DNA from: Piromyces finnis
Lineage: Eukaryota; Neocallimastigomycota; Neocallimastigomycetes; Neocallimastigales; Neocallimastigaceae
Direction of reading: 5' to 3'
DNA: 64,000 nucleotides
Assembly: GCA_002104945.1 (NCBI GenBank)
Contig: MCFH01000067.1
Span: forward strand, 186,001 to 250,000
Positions within the stretch are counted from its first letter, which is position 1, and every line of letters starts with the position of its first letter. Position numbers and translations under genes: made by a program. The notes under the pieces are model-generated. The model did not search any database and was not told where the DNA came from. It saw nothing but the letters and a program-made list of their open reading frames with translations. Positions 27,550-41,922 of this stretch are shown here, piece after piece.

Positions 27550-30500
27550 ATGCTTGGCAAGAATATTTTAAGGTTTCTAAAATCATCATTCTTATTATGA
27601 CTATGAAAATGAATAGTTTATTCATAAACTAATGATATATATAATATTTTATAATTATTCACTGAAAAAACATAAAAACTAACATGTATATTTACATATA
27701 TATTTAAAAAATATAAATTTAAAAAATATAAATTTAAAAAATATATTTTTTGCAGTATCATTGGTTTATTATTTGTTGGTCGTACCTTAGCACAACAAGG
27801 TAAATATAAGAAATATCAATAAAAATTAATATATATTAAAAAAATATTAAAAAACTAAAAAATGGTTTATTTTTTGAATTTATAATTTAATAAATAAAGG
27901 TAATGCTTTACCAGAATGTGAAGATGAAGTTGTTTTAAGAAGAGATGAAGTATTTGAACATACTGAATCATACTGTATAGATAAAGGATCAAAAAAAATT
28001 TATAATGTAAATGATAAATTATCACCATTATCTGAAGGTGTTCATGTTTTCATGAATGGAGGAGATGTTGGAATAAGTGAAATTAATTTAACTGGTGGAA
28101 CTTCAAATCCAATTGAAAGTGGAAAGGAAGGAAATTTATCTATGTATCTTTGTGATGAAGAAAATGTTTGTAATCAAACTGAAGGTTATATTAAAGTAAC
28201 TTATGGTACTAAAGATATTGAAAGTGAAGACTATTACGAAATTAAATCGGATTCCAGTAAAAAAGCAGAAAAAGTTACTGATAAATGTGATGGAAACAAT
28301 AGAATTGGTTTACAATCTTCTACTTATGGTGTTTGTTTATCTGTAGAAGGTAAAAGTGTTGAATTTGCTGGTGAAAGTGGAGAAGAAGAAAATTATCTTT
28401 TAGATGGTACAATAGCTAGTGGTTCAATCTTTAAATCTGTTGCTGAAGGTAAAAGTGGTATTGTTTTAACTCGTGATGTAAGCAAAATTTATTTCAATAA
28501 TATTTATACTGGTAAGTATTTACAATATATATAAAATTAAAAAAAAAATTATATATAATGATATTTAATTTTATTTAATCAAAATAATTAATCATCATTA
28601 AAAAATAATATTTATTCATAAAAATAAATAGATGAAGAATTTTGTAAATATGAAGATAAGAAAATAATCAAAAGAAAAGAACAATTTGTTGATGGTACCA
28701 TTTTAAATACCTTATATGAATGTGCAGATGGTGTTTGTGATATATCTAAAGTTCCTGAAAATGTTGGTTAGTATTTAAATATATGTTAGATTAAATTATA
28801 TTATAATAAAAAGCAATTTTCAAAGAGTACAATATTAATTGAAAAATAAATATTTTATTATTAATGGTAATTAGATGATGGAGATTATTTAGTAGATGGT
28901 ATAATTTATAATCGTTCAGGTGTTAAAATTGAACAACTAACTGAATCAGGAATTTTTGCATTCAAAAAAAGTGATCCAACTGATATTACTTATAGTAATT
29001 TATTAAGTTCAGATGATATTGGTAAATTAACTTCAAATGATCTTGGTTCAGTTTATCTTTATGATTGTGTTAATGGAGTATGTATCCGTACCCCTGGTTT
29101 TATAAAATATGGTAGTACAGCAGCTTTAGCCGAATGTACTAATGAAAAAAAATGTGAAACTTTAGAATCTGTAGATTGTAAAGAAGGAACTGCTAATGGT
29201 AGTATTAATTTAACTGGCACTGAAATGAAACTTTGTGTTTCAGAATCATTATCTGAATCAACTTATAATTCTATTGGTACTACAATGTATGAAACTAATT
29301 CAGACAAGAATATTATTGGAGCAAAACAAAGTAAACTACAATATAAATAATTTATTTTTATTCTTAAAGAATTTGTTAAATTTTTATTTATTGAAATATT
29401 AATACCAATTTTAATTTTTGTTATTTTAAATTTTTAATATGAAAATAATTTTTTTATAGCTGGTAATTTCCTTTCTGGAAGTAAACTTATAGTTTGTGAA
29501 GATGGAGAATGTACAAGCCCTGACAGTGCTGCTGGTTATTACTTAAATTCTAATTATGAAGAAATTACAGCTGGAAAGAAATTAATTTCCTGTACTGATG
29601 CTAATAATTGTGAACTCATTGAACCAAAGAATGGTTACTACATCAACAAAGATAGTACTAATTCTAAAAGGGCAATTCTTTGTGATAAAAATGGATGTTC
29701 AGAAACTGGTGATCTTACTAAAGAAAATTGTAATAGTGATGCCAATAAACTTGTTTACAGTAATGGTGCTTTAAAATATTGTGATGATAATAATGTTAAA
29801 AACATTCCAGGTGATTCTTCAACTGTTAATCTTTATGAAGTTAATGGTGTTAAAAAATCAGACATTAATTATCCAACAGATTTCATTGCAAATCCATCTA
29901 CAACAGAAAAGATGGTTATTCAAGTTGATCAATATTCAGTAACTCCATATGTTGATGAAAATAATTGTAAATATCAAATATAAGAAAAAATAATGTAATT
30001 TATTATTATACTATTTATTAATATTTAAAAAAAATTTTATTAAATATTATTTTTATTATTTAGCATTCTGTATTGAAGATGATGTAAAGAAAGCAAAATG
30101 TGAAGATGGAAATACCGGGTTTAAATGTGTTGATGCTACTGAAAGTTGTACAACATTCACTGTTGGAGCATGTGATCTTAAAGATATAAATGAAAACTGT
30201 AATTTTATATTAAAGAGTTTTATTATTAAATTTAAGAATATATATTATATTAAAATTAAAATAACTAAAAAAAAAACAAACTATTATAATAATAGGTAAT
30301 GGATACTATGTTAATGCAAGTAATGAATTAATTAGTTGTAATGGTGAAGAATGTGGAGAAGCTATTAATAAAATTGGTTACTTCAAAAACGGTAAAGCTA
30401 AAACCTATATTAAATGTACTACTAATGGAGAAAAACAACAAAGTATTACTTGTGAAGCAATTACTCCAGAATCTAATTGCGTTAATGTTGGTGACTTAAT

Positions 30501-30971
30501 TAAAGATGAAAGTGATAATGTAAAACTTTGTGTTGATAATATAAAAGAAAATGCTATTACTATATTCACAAATGAAGATTCCAAAAAATACTTTATCAAG
30601 GCATCTGGATTAAATAGTAAAGATAGTATTGTTTCTTCACAAAAGCATTACATAGTTAATGTCGCTGAAAATGAAGTTTTAACTGAAACCGTTACTGGTA
30701 ATTAAATAATATTTTTAAAATGAATAATAAAACTTTTTATAAAGATGATATATAAAAAAAAAAACTAATTCAATGAAAATTTTATTATTATATTTTATTT
30801 TAAAAAAAAATAGATTACAAGAAATATAAATATATAAAAAGTACTGGTACTCCAGCTATTTTAGTTAAAGGTAAAGAAAATGGTATTAAAGATCCTGAAA
30901 GTGAATTAGTTGAATTTACTAAAAGTAAAGAAAATGATAATACTTATGAAAAGGAAGATATTTCTCAATAA
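27550..30971 (+). CDS. Scaffoldin-like secreted cysteine-repeat protein, array copy 2 (9 exons, 823 aa)
   Basis: Exons: 27550-27572, 27756-27799, 27900-28511, 28632-28766, 28875-29330, 29460-29966, 30064-30198, 30296-30697 and 30814-30971. The frame is kept at all joints. The signal peptide matches copy 1 except for AQQ at its end. The N-terminal part lacks the Cys-containing insert found in copies 3 and 4 and so groups with copy 1. Exon 8 ends LNSKDSIVSSQKHYIVNVAE...TVTG and intron 8 is the short form, both shared with copy 4. Repeat cores include AAGYYLNSNYEEITAGKKLI and NGYYINKDSTNSKRAILCD. Exon 9 is six bases longer than in the other copies. Role as for copy 1: extracellular, probably a binding or structural protein of the cellulosome or cell surface. 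Confidence 0.85.
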
Positions 30972-31860
30972 ATATATTTATAATGAATTTAAATATTAAA
31001 CCAAAAAATATTATACATTAATGAATTTGTAAAAAAAAATTATTCTTGTATTTTTTTTAATTGTTTAAAGATAAAGATAAAAACCATAGTATAATGAAAA
31101 ATATATTATAATACAAAAAAAAAGAAAGGATAGTTTTAAACTTATTTATAATGTAAATAGTGATGTATTATAATATTATTTTAAGAAAAAATACTACAAA
31201 ATGTATATATATGTAATCAATTGAATTTATATTTTATATATAAATTTAAAGATTATTATATTATTTTACTAACAAAATTGTTGTATTTTTAATTCTTGAA
31301 AAGGAAAAAAAATTAAAAAAAATAAAAGAATATTTATGTATAAAAAAATAAAAGTTTTATATATTGAAAAATTATTAAATTTTTATTTTTTTTTAAAAAA
31401 AATATTAATTCAAAAGGTAAAACTAAGAAAATGTTTTTAGTTTATAGTTATTATATATTTAATATTTTTACTTAGAAAATTAAGATTGGAAATGAAAATG
31501 AAAGGATTTATTATTATTTATTTTCAAATATTTTTAAATTATTTTTCAATTTATGTCCTAAGGGATTACTCTTTAAATTATAATTATTGCTTTAAAAGAA
31601 CTTTTATTGATTATTTTTAACATTATAATTATTTACAAAATATAAAGTTTATTCTTATTACTTTCTTTTTTTATTAGAATATATTAAATAAAAAAAGTAG
31701 ATTTTCTGTTATCAATAAGTTTTCTCATGTTTCTTCTATTATAAAATTTATAATTACTTTTTTTTTATATTTCCTTTTTTTTATTTTTTTTTTATTTCAT
31801 TTTTTTATTTTATAAAAATAAATATTATATTTTTTTTTATTATTTTATTTTTTTATTTTA
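30972..31860. other. Array spacer 2-3
   Basis: AT-rich spacer homologous to the others, about 20 bp shorter near 31085 (AAACCATAGTATAATGAAAA replaces a TATATTATTATATAATTAG-type stretch). No gene. Confidence 0.7.
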
Positions 31861-31874
31861 TAAAATTTATTATT

Positions 31875-31962
31875 CGGAAAGAGATCCGCTTATATAAATT
31901 TTAATAAAAAATATTGGAAACAAAAAAAAAAGAAAAAAAAATTTTTTTTTGTTTCCAATATT
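31875..31962 (+). promoter_or_regulatory. Conserved CGG-N8-CCG palindrome and hairpin, copy 3
   Basis: CGGAAAGAGATCCG at 31875-31888, then hairpin AATATTGGAAAC...GTTTCCAATATT ending at 31962; 745 bp before the start codon at 32620. Confidence 0.5.
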
Positions 31963-32619
31963 AAAAAATTTTTTTTCGGTAAAATAATTATTATTATTAT
32001 TTTTTTTTTTTTAATTTTAATGTATAAATTGAAAAATCAAATTTTTATTTGCATTTTTTATGGTTTCTAAAAAAAAAAAGAAAGAAAGAATAAAGCAATA
32101 ATAAAAAAGAAATAAAATAATTCTAATTCTTTTTATCAATTTATTGTTATTGAAATATTCAAATAATCAAAAATAATCTTTTTAATAAAAACAAATAAAT
32201 TTATTATTACTAATTAATTATTATTATTTTAAAATAATTGATTGTTTGTTTGTTGGTTTTTTTTTTCATATTAAATTAAATGCTGATGAATTTTGAATAT
32301 TAAACATACTTCTAACTTTAGTTTTTTCTTTTCTTTTAATTGTAATTTCACCATAATAATTTTTTTTGTAGTTTTTATGGTGGGTGGGTTAAAAGTTTTT
32401 TATTTTCCTTTTTTTTAAGTATATTTTTTAATAAAATGAAAATTTTTGAAAAATATAAATTTTACATGAGATTTTGAAAATTTTAAAAAGTCATAAAACA
32501 ATAAAATAATTATTAGTTTAATAATAAATATTTTATTTAAAACCCATTTTGTATAATAGTGTATATATTTAAAATCATTATTTATTGTAGAATAGAAAAA
32601 ATCAACAAAATAGAAAAAA

Positions 32620-35600
32620 ATGCTTGGCAAGAATATTTTAAGGTTTCTAAAATCATCATTCTTATTATGACTATGAAAATGAATAGTTTATTCATAAACT
32701 AATGATATATATAATATTTTATAATTATTCACTGAAAAAACATAAAAACTAACATGTATATTTACATATATATTTAAAAAATATAAATTTAAAAAATATA
32801 TTTTTTACAGTATCATTGGTTTATTATTTGTTGGTCGTACCTTAGCACAACAAAGTAAATATAAGAAATATTAATAAGAATTAATATACCAAAAAAAAAT
32901 AATAAAAAACTAAAATGGTTTATTTTTTGAATTTATAATTTAATAAATAAAGGTAATGCTTTACCAGCATGTGAAGATATTTCAAGTCGTCAAGAGAGAA
33001 GAAGAGCATTTAATAGTGACAATTGTAATAGTGCTGGTAAAACTGTATCATACTGTATAGATTCAGGTAAAATATACGACGTAACTTCTTTAGAAAATTT
33101 TGCATGTAAATCATCACAATTTACTGGAGGTGTTCATGTTTTCATGAATGGAGGAGATGTTGGAATAAGTGAAATTAATTTAACTGGTGAAAATTCAAAT
33201 CCAATTGGAGAAGGAAATGATGAAAAATTATCTATGTATCTTTGTGATAATAAAAGTGTTTGTAAACAAACTGAAGGTTATATTAAAGTAAGTTATGGTA
33301 CTGAAGAACAAAATAAAAAAGAAGACTATTACGAAATTAAATTGAATTCCAGTAAAAAAGCAGAAAAAGTTACTGATAAATGTGATGGAAACAATAGAAT
33401 TGGTTTACAATCTTCTACTTATGGTGTTTGTTTATCTGTAAAAGGTGAAAGTGTTGAATTTGGTGCAGAACAAAATTATATCTTAGATGGTACATTAGCT
33501 AGTGATTCAATCTTTAAATCTGTTGCTAATAATAAAGATGGTATTGTTTTAACTCGTGATGTAAGCAAAATTTATTTCAATAATATTTATACTGGTAAGT
33601 ATTCACAATTAATATAAAATTAAAAAAAATATATATATAAAGATATTTAATTTAATTTAATCAAAATAATTAATCATCATTAAAAAATAATATTTATTCA
33701 TAAAAATAAATAGATGAAGAATTTTGTCAATATCAAGATAAGAAAATAATCAAAAGAAAAGAACAATTTGTTAGTGGTACCATTTTAAATACCTTATACG
33801 ATTGTGCAGATGGTGTTTGTGATATATCTAAAGTTCCTGAAAATGTTGGTTAGTATTTAAATATATATTAGATTAAAATTTATTATAATAAAAAGCAATT
33901 TTCAAAGAGTACAATATTAATTGAAAAATAAATATTTTATTAATAATGGTAATTAGAAAATGGAAATTATTTAGTAGATGGTATAATTTATAATCGTTCA
34001 GGTGCTGAAATTGAAAAACTAACTGAATCAGGAATTTTTGCATTCAAACAAAATGATAATGATGATATTACTTATAGTAATTTATTAAGATCATTTGATT
34101 CATTAAGTAAAGATGATCTTGGTTCAGTTTATCTTTATGATTGTGTTAATGGAGTATGTACCCGTACCTCTGGTTTTATAAAATATGGTACAAGTACTAA
34201 TGGATCAATAGCTTTAGCCGAATGTACTAAAGAAAGTGGATGTAAAACTTTAGATTCTGTAGATTGTACATCTGGAACTGAAGATGGTAAAATTAATTTG
34301 GATGGAAATAATAACATGAATCTTTGTGTTTTAGGATTATTATCTTCCTCAACTTATAATCTTATTGGTACTACAATGTATGAAACTAATTCAGACAAGA
34401 GTATTATTGGAGCAAAACAAAGTAAACTATGATATAAATATTTTTTTTTATTATTAAAAAATTTGTAAAAATATTATTTATTGAAATATTAATTAATACC
34501 AATTTTAATTTTTGTTATTTTAAATTTTTAATATGAAAATAATTTTTTTATAGCTGGTAGTTTCTTTAAGGAAGGTGAACTTAAAGTTTGTACTTCTGGT
34601 GTTTGTCAAAAACTAGAAGGTGCCGCTGGTTATTACTTAAATTCTTATACAAATAATGAAGATGAAAGAAAAAAATTAATTTCCTGTACTAATGGTAGTT
34701 GTGAACTCAATGATCCAAAGAATGGTTACTACATCAACAAAGATAGTACTAATTCTAAAACGGCAATTCTTTGTGATGCTACTCTTGATGGAGTTAGTTG
34801 TAAAGAAACTGTTCTTGCTACTAGTTGTACTAATAATGCCAATAAACTTGTTTACGATAATAATTTCAAATATTGTGATGGTAATAATGTTAAAAGCATT
34901 CCAGGTGATTCTTCAACTGTTAATCTTTATGAAGTTAGTGATGTTAAAGAATCAGGAATTAATTATCCAATAGATTTCATTCAATCATCTTCAGGAAATA
35001 AGATGGTTATTCAAGTTAATCAATATTCAGTAACTCAATATATTAATGATGATCGTAAATATTAAATATAAGAAAAAATAATATAATTTATTATTGTATT
35101 ATTTATTAATATTTAAAAATTTTATTAAATATTATTTTTGTTTTTTAGTATTCTGTATTAACGGCGATGTAAAGAAAAATGAATGTGTAAATGGAGATAC
35201 CGGGATTAAATGTGATGATGCTAAAAAAAGTTGTAAAATCTTTATTGTTGGAGCATGTGATCTTAAAGATATAAATGAAAACTGTAATTTTATATTAATT
35301 ATTTTATTATAAATTATATAAAAATTAAATTAACTAATTTATAAAAAAAATATGATTAAAATAATAGGTGATGGATACTATGTTAATGAAAGTAATAAAT
35401 TACAAATGTGTGCTGTTGATAATGCAGAAAATAAAATTAACTGTAATGATGTTACTAAAATTGGTTACTTCAAAAACGATAGAGCTAAAACCTACATTAA
35501 ATGTATTACTGATGGATCACAAACACAAACAATTAAATGTGAAGAACTTGAACAATTAGGAAGTACTTGTAGTAGTGTTGGTGACTTAATTAAAGATGAA

Positions 35601-36060
35601 AGTGATAATGTAAAACTTTGTGTTGAAAGTAATAATGGTAATGCTATTACTATATTCACAAATGAAGATTCCAAAAAATACTTTATCAAGGCATCTGGAT
35701 TAAATTCTAGTATTACTGATGAACAAAAAAAGCATTACATAGTTAATGTCGCTGAAAATGAAGTTTTAACTGAAACTGCTGATTCTGGTAATTAAATAAT
35801 ATTTTTAAAATGAATAATAAAACTTTTTATAAAGATGATATAAAAAAAAAACTAATTCAATGAAAATTTTATTATTATTATTATTATATTTTTTTTTTAA
35901 AAAAATAGAATACAAGAAATATAAATATATAAAAAGTACTGGTACTCCAGCTATTTTAGTTAAGGGTGAACAAAAAGGTATTACTACAGGTGAATTAGTT
36001 GAATTTACTAAAAGTAAAGATAATGATAATACTTATGAAAAAGAAAATATTTCTCAATAA
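32620..36060 (+). CDS. Scaffoldin-like secreted cysteine-repeat protein, array copy 3 (9 exons, 838 aa)
   Basis: Exons: 32620-32642, 32811-32854, 32953-33594, 33714-33848, 33957-34421, 34554-35054, 35149-35283, 35368-35787 and 35909-36060. The frame is kept throughout. Exon 3 is 642 nt because of an N-terminal Cys-containing insert (FNSDNCNSAGKTVSYCID, then FACKSSQ) shared with copy 4. From intron 6 to the stop the sequence is almost identical to copy 1: exons 7 and 8 are the same, one extra A lies in intron 8, and the last residues are NISQ instead of DISP. Repeat cores are as in copy 1 (AAGYYLNSYTNNEDERKKLI, NGYYINKDSTNSKTAILCD). The mosaic structure shows recombination inside the array. 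Signal peptide and expected location are as in copy 1. Confidence 0.85.
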
Positions 36061-37030
36061 ATATATTTATAATGAATTTAAATATTAAACCAAAAAATAT
36101 TATACATTAATGAATTTGTAAAAAAAAATTATTCTTGTATTTTTTTTAATTGTTTAAAGATAAAGATAAAAATTATATTATTATATAATTAGTTTAAAGA
36201 AAAAAAATATATTATAATACAAAAAAAAGAAAGGATAGTTTTAAAATTATTTATAATGTAAATAGTGATGTATTATAATATTATTTTAAAAAAAAATACT
36301 ATAAATAATAATATATATATATATAATCAATCGAATTTATATTTTATATATAAATTTAAAGATTATTATATTATTCTACTAACAAAATTATTGTATTTTT
36401 AATTCTTGAAAAGGAGAAAAACATTAAAAAAAATAAAAGAATATTTATGTATAAAAAAATAGAAATTTTATATATTTAAAAATTATTAAATTTTTATTTT
36501 TATTTTTTAAGAAAAATGTTAATTCAAAAGGTAAAACTAAGAAAATGTTTTTAGTTTTTAGTTATTATATATTTAATATTTTTACTTAAAAAATTAAGAT
36601 TGGAAATGAAAATGAAAGGATTTATTATTATTTATTTTCAAATATTTTTAAATTATTTTTCAATAATGGCCTAGGGATTACTCTTTAAATTATAATTATT
36701 GCTTTAAAAGAACTTTTATTGATTATTTTTCACATTATAATTATTTACAAAATATAAAGTTTATTCTTATTACTTTCTTTTTTTATTAAAATATATTAAA
36801 TAAAAAAAGTAGATTTTCTGTTATCAATAAGTTTTCTCATGTTTCTTCTTTTATTATAAAATTTGTAATTACTTTTTTTTTATTTATTTATTTTTTTTTT
36901 TATTTTTTTATTATTTTATTTTTTTATTTTATAAAAATAAATATTATATTTTTTTTATTATTTTATTTTTTTATTTTATAAAAATAAATATTATATTTTT
37001 TTTATTATTATATTATTTTTTTATTTTATA
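36061..37030. other. Array spacer 3-4
   Basis: Homologous AT-rich spacer. Near 36880-37030 a short segment (TATTTTATAAAAATAAATATTATATTTTT-like) is tandemly repeated, making this spacer about 90 bp longer than the others. No gene. Confidence 0.7.
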
Positions 37031-37041
37031 AAATTATTATT

Positions 37042-37125
37042 CGGAAATAGATCCGCTTCTATTAATTTTAATAAAAAATATTGGAAACAAAAAAAAAGAA
37101 AAAAAAATTTTTTGTTTCCAATATT
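37042..37125 (+). promoter_or_regulatory. Conserved CGG-N8-CCG palindrome and hairpin, copy 4
   Basis: CGGAAATAGATCCG at 37042-37055, hairpin AATATTGGAAAC...GTTTCCAATATT to 37125; 736 bp before the start codon at 37778. Confidence 0.5.
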
Positions 37126-37777
37126 AAAAAATTTTTTTTTGGTAAAATAATTATTATTTTTTTTTTTTTTAATTTTAATGGATAAATTGAAAAATCAAAT
37201 TTTTATTTGCATTTTTTATGGTTTCTAAAAAAAAAAAAAAAAGAAAGAATAAAGCAATAATAAAAAAGAAATAAAATAATTCTAATTCTTTTTATCAATT
37301 TATTGTTATTGAAATATTCAAATAATCAAAAATAATCTTTTTAATAAAAACAAATAAATTTATTATTACTAATTAATTATTATTATTTTAAAATAATTGA
37401 TTGTTTGTTTCATTTTTTTTTTTCAAATTAAAATAAATGCTGATGAATTTTGAATATTAAACATACTTCTAACTTTAGTTTTTTCTTTTCTTTTAATTGT
37501 AATTTCACCATAATAATTTTTTTTTGTAGTTTTTATGGTGGGTGGGTTAAAAGTTTTTTATTTTCCTTTTTTTTAAGTATATTTTTTAATAAAATGAAAA
37601 TTTTTGAAAAATATAAATTTTGCATGAGATTTTGAAAATTTTAAAAAGTCATAAAACAATAAAATAATTATTAGTTTAATAATAAATATTTTATTTAAAA
37701 CCCATTTTGTATAATAGTGTATATATTTAGAATCATTATTTATTGTAGAATAGAAAAAATCAACAAAATAGAAAAAA

Positions 37778-40700
37778 ATGCTTGGCAAGAATATTTTAAG
37801 GTTTCTAAAATCTTCATTCTTATTATGACTATGAAAATGAATAGTTTATTCATAAACTAATGATATATATAATATTTTATAATTATTCACTGAAAAAACA
37901 TAAAAACTAACATGTATATTTACATATATATTTAAAAAATATAAATTTAAAAAATATATTTTTTACAGTATCATTGGTTTATTATTTGTTGGTCGTACCT
38001 TAGCACAACAAAGTAAATATAAGAAATATCAATAAAAATTAATATATATTAAAAAAAAATATTAAAAAACTAAAAATAATTTATTTTTTGAATTTATAAT
38101 TTAATAAATAAAGCTAATTCTTTACCAGAATGTGAAGGTGTTTCAGGTGGTATGGAAAGAAAAAGAGAATTTAATAGTGCAAATTGTAAAGATACAGGTG
38201 ATACTGTATCATACTGCATAGATTCAGAAACAAATAAAATGTATGAAGTAACTAATTTAAGTACACATGCTTGTAAAGCATCAACATTATCTGAAGGTGT
38301 TCATGTTTTCATGAATAAAGGAGAAAGTGGAATAAGTGAAATTAATTTAACTGGTGGAAATTCAAATCCAATTGGAGAAGGAAATAAAGAAAAATTATCT
38401 ATGTATCTTTGTGATAAAGATAATGTTTGTAAACAAACTGAAGGTTATATTAAAGTAAGTTATGGTACTGACGGTAGTGATAGTGAAGAATATTACAAAA
38501 TTGGATTAGATTCCAGTAGTGAAGCGGGAAATGGTGATGAATGTGATGGTGATACTAACATTGGTCTACAATCCACTGGCCATGGTGTTTGTTTATCTGT
38601 AAAAGGTGAAAGTGTTGAATTTGGTGCAGAACAAAATTATATCTTAGATGGTACAATAGCTAGTGGTTCAATCTTTAAATCTGTTGCTAATAGTAAAGAT
38701 GGTATTGTTTTAACTCGTGATGTAAGCAAAATTTATTTCAATAATATTTATACTGGTAAGTATTCACAATTAATATAAAATTAAAAAAAAAACTATATAT
38801 AATGATATTTAATTTTATTTAATCAAAATAATTAATCATCATTAAAAAATAATATTTATTCATAAAAATAAATAGATGAAGAATTTTGTAAATATGAAGA
38901 TAAGAAAATAATCAAAAGAAAAGAACAATTTGTTAGTGGTACCATTTTAAATACCTTATACGATTGTGAATATGGTGCTTGTGATATATCTAAAGTTCCT
39001 GAAAATGTTGGTTAGTATTTAAATATATGTTAGATTAAATTATATTATAATAAAAAGCAATTTTCAAAGAGTACAATATTAATTGAAAAATAAATATTTT
39101 ATTATTAATGGTAATTAGAGGATGGAGAATATTTAGTAGATGGTAAAATATTTAAACGTGAGGGTGCTGAAATTAAAGAAAAAATTGTTACAGGAATTTT
39201 TGCCTCCAAACAAAGTGATCCAAATGATATTACTTATGAGAATTTATTAAGTTCAGGTGATATTGGTGAATTAACTTCAAATAATCTTGGTTCAGTTTAT
39301 CTTTATGATTGTGTTAATGGAGTATGTACCCGTACCTCTGGTTTTATAAAATATGGTAGTACAGCAGCTTTAGCCGAATGTACTAAAGAAAATGAATGTA
39401 AAACTTTAGAATCTGTAGATTGTACAGAAGAAACTGAAGATGGTAAAATTAATTTAGATAATGGTAATATGAAACTTTGTGTTTCAGAATCATTATCTTC
39501 CTCAACTTATAATCTTATTGGTAATACAATGTATGAAACTAATTCAAACAAGAATATTATTGGAGCAAAACAAAGTAAACTATGATATAAATATTTTTTT
39601 TTATTATTAAAAAATTTGTAAAAATATTATTTATTGAAATATTAATTAATACCAATTTTAATTTTTGTTATTTTAAATTTTTAATATGAAAATAATTTTT
39701 TATAGCTGGTAATTTCCTTTCTGGAAATAATCTTATAGTTTGTACAGATGGAAAATGTGAAAGTCCAGGCAATGCTGCTGGTTATTACTTAAATTCTAAT
39801 TCAGAAGAAATTACAGCTGGAACGAAATTAATTTCCTGTATTGATGTTAATAATTGTAAACTCATTGAACAAAAGAATGGTTACTACATTAACGAAAGTT
39901 CTAATGCTAATGCAATTATTTGTGATGCTACTGCTGATGGAGTTAGTTGTAAAGAAAATGTTCTTGCTACTAGTTGTAATGATAATGCCAATAAACTTGT
40001 TTACGATGGCAATAGTTTCAAATATTGTGAAGATAGTGAAAATCTTAAAGAAATGCCAACTGCTGAAAATGTTAATCTTTATGAAGTTAGTGATGTTAAA
40101 GCATCAGGAATTAATTATCCAACAGATTTCATTGAATCATCTTCAGGAAATAAGATGGTTATTCAAGTTGATCAATATTCAGTCACTCAATATGTTGATG
40201 CAAGTCGTAAATATCAAATTTAAAAAAAATAATATAATTTATTATTGTACTATTTATTAATATTTAAAAATTTTATTAAATATTATTTTTGTTTTTTAGC
40301 ATTCTGTATTGATGATAAAAGCAAAGTAATAAAAGAAAAATGTATTGATGGTGATATTAAGTATACATGTAATACTGTTAATAGTAAATGTGATACCATT
40401 GAAGTTGGAAAATGTGTCATTAATGAATCAAATGAAAATTGTAATTATATATTTAATTATTTTATTATTAATTTTGTATAAATATATGAATTATTTAAAA
40501 ATTAATATATCTAATTTATAAAAAATATGATTAAAATAATAGGTGATGGATACTATGTTAAAAATGATGGTGAATTATATAATTGTGATGGTAAAGGTAC
40601 TTGTAATAAAGAAACTAAAATTGGTTACTTCAGAAACATGGAAACCTACATTAAATGTACTAATGATGGATCTAAAATTACATGTGCCAATGCTGAAAAT

Positions 40701-41209
40701 GTAGATGTTAATAGTTTAGATGAAAATAAGTGTGATATTGGCAAATTAATTATTGGAGATACTATTAAACTTTGTGTTGATAATGTAAAAGAAAATGCTA
40801 TTACTATATTCACAAATGAAGATTCCAAAAAATACTTTATCAAGGCATCTGGATTAAATAGTAAAGATAGTATTGTTTCTTCACAAAAGCATTACATAGT
40901 TAATGTCGCTGAAAATGAAGTTTTAACTGAAACCGTTACTGGTAATTAAATAATATTTTTAAAATGAATAATAAAACTTTTTATAAAGATGATATATAAA
41001 AAAAAAAACTAATTCAATGAAAATTTTATTATTATATTTTATTTTAAAAAAAAATAGATTACAAGAAATATAAATATATAAAAAGTACTGGTACTCCAGC
41101 TATTTTAGTTAAGGGTGAAGGAAGTATTACTGCAGCTGAATTAGTTGAATTTACTAAAAGTAAAGATAATGATAATACTTATGAAAAGGAAGTTATTGGT
41201 TCTGCATAA
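37778..41209 (+). CDS. Scaffoldin-like secreted cysteine-repeat protein, array copy 4 (9 exons, 830 aa)
   Basis: Exons: 37778-37800, 37969-38012, 38114-38755, 38876-39010, 39119-39574, 39706-40206, 40300-40440, 40543-40941 and 41058-41209. The frame is kept at all joints. It shares the longer exon 3 with copy 3 (FNSANCKDTGDTVSYCID, HACKASTLSE) but the exon 8 ending and short intron 8 with copy 2. Exon 7 is the most divergent of the family (141 nt instead of 135; KVIKEKCIDGDIKYTCNTV), and exon 5 has its own segment (KIFKREGAEIKEKIVTGIF). Exon 3 also has GNGDECDGDTNIGLQSTGHG where the others have KKAEKVTDKCDG...STYG. Signal peptide and repeat architecture are as in copy 1. The differences sit between conserved repeat cores, as expected for a surface-exposed multi-copy family. 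Confidence 0.85.
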
Positions 41210-41922
41210 ATATATTTATAATGAATTTAAATATTAAACCAAAAAATATTATACATTAATGAATTTGTAAAAAAAATTATTCTTGTATTTTTTTTTAATT
41301 GTTTAAAGATAAAGATAAAAATTATATTATTATATAATTAGTTTAAAGAAAAAAAATATATTATAATACAAAAAAAAAGAAAGGATAGTTTTAAACTTAT
41401 TTATAATGTAAATAGTGATGTATTATAATATAATTTTAAGAAAAAATACTATAAATAATAATATATATATATATAATCAATCGAATTTATATTTTATATA
41501 TAAATTTAAAGATTATTATATTATTCTATTAACAAAATTGTTGTATTTTTAATTCTTGGAAAGGAGAAAAACATTAAAAAAAATAAAAGAATATTTATGT
41601 ATATAAAAATAGAAGTTTTATATATTTAAAAAAATTAAGATAGGAAATGAAAATGAAAGGATTTGTTATTATTTATTTTTAAATATTTTTAAATCGTTTT
41701 TCAATTATGGACTAGGGATTACTCTTTAAATTATAATTATTGCTTTAAAAGCACATTTTATTTATTATTTTTCAAATTATTATTATTTAAAAAAAATATA
41801 AAATTTATTTTTATTACTTTATTTTTTTATTAAAATATATTAAAAAAAGTAGATTTTCTGTTATCAATAAGTTTTCTCATGTTTCTTCTATTATTATAAA
41901 ATTTATATTTATTTTTTTTTAT
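41210..41922. other. Array spacer after copy 4
   Basis: Homologous to the other array spacers up to about 41915, where a LINE fragment interrupts it. A stretch present in the other spacers near 31400 is missing around 41630. No gene. Confidence 0.65.
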
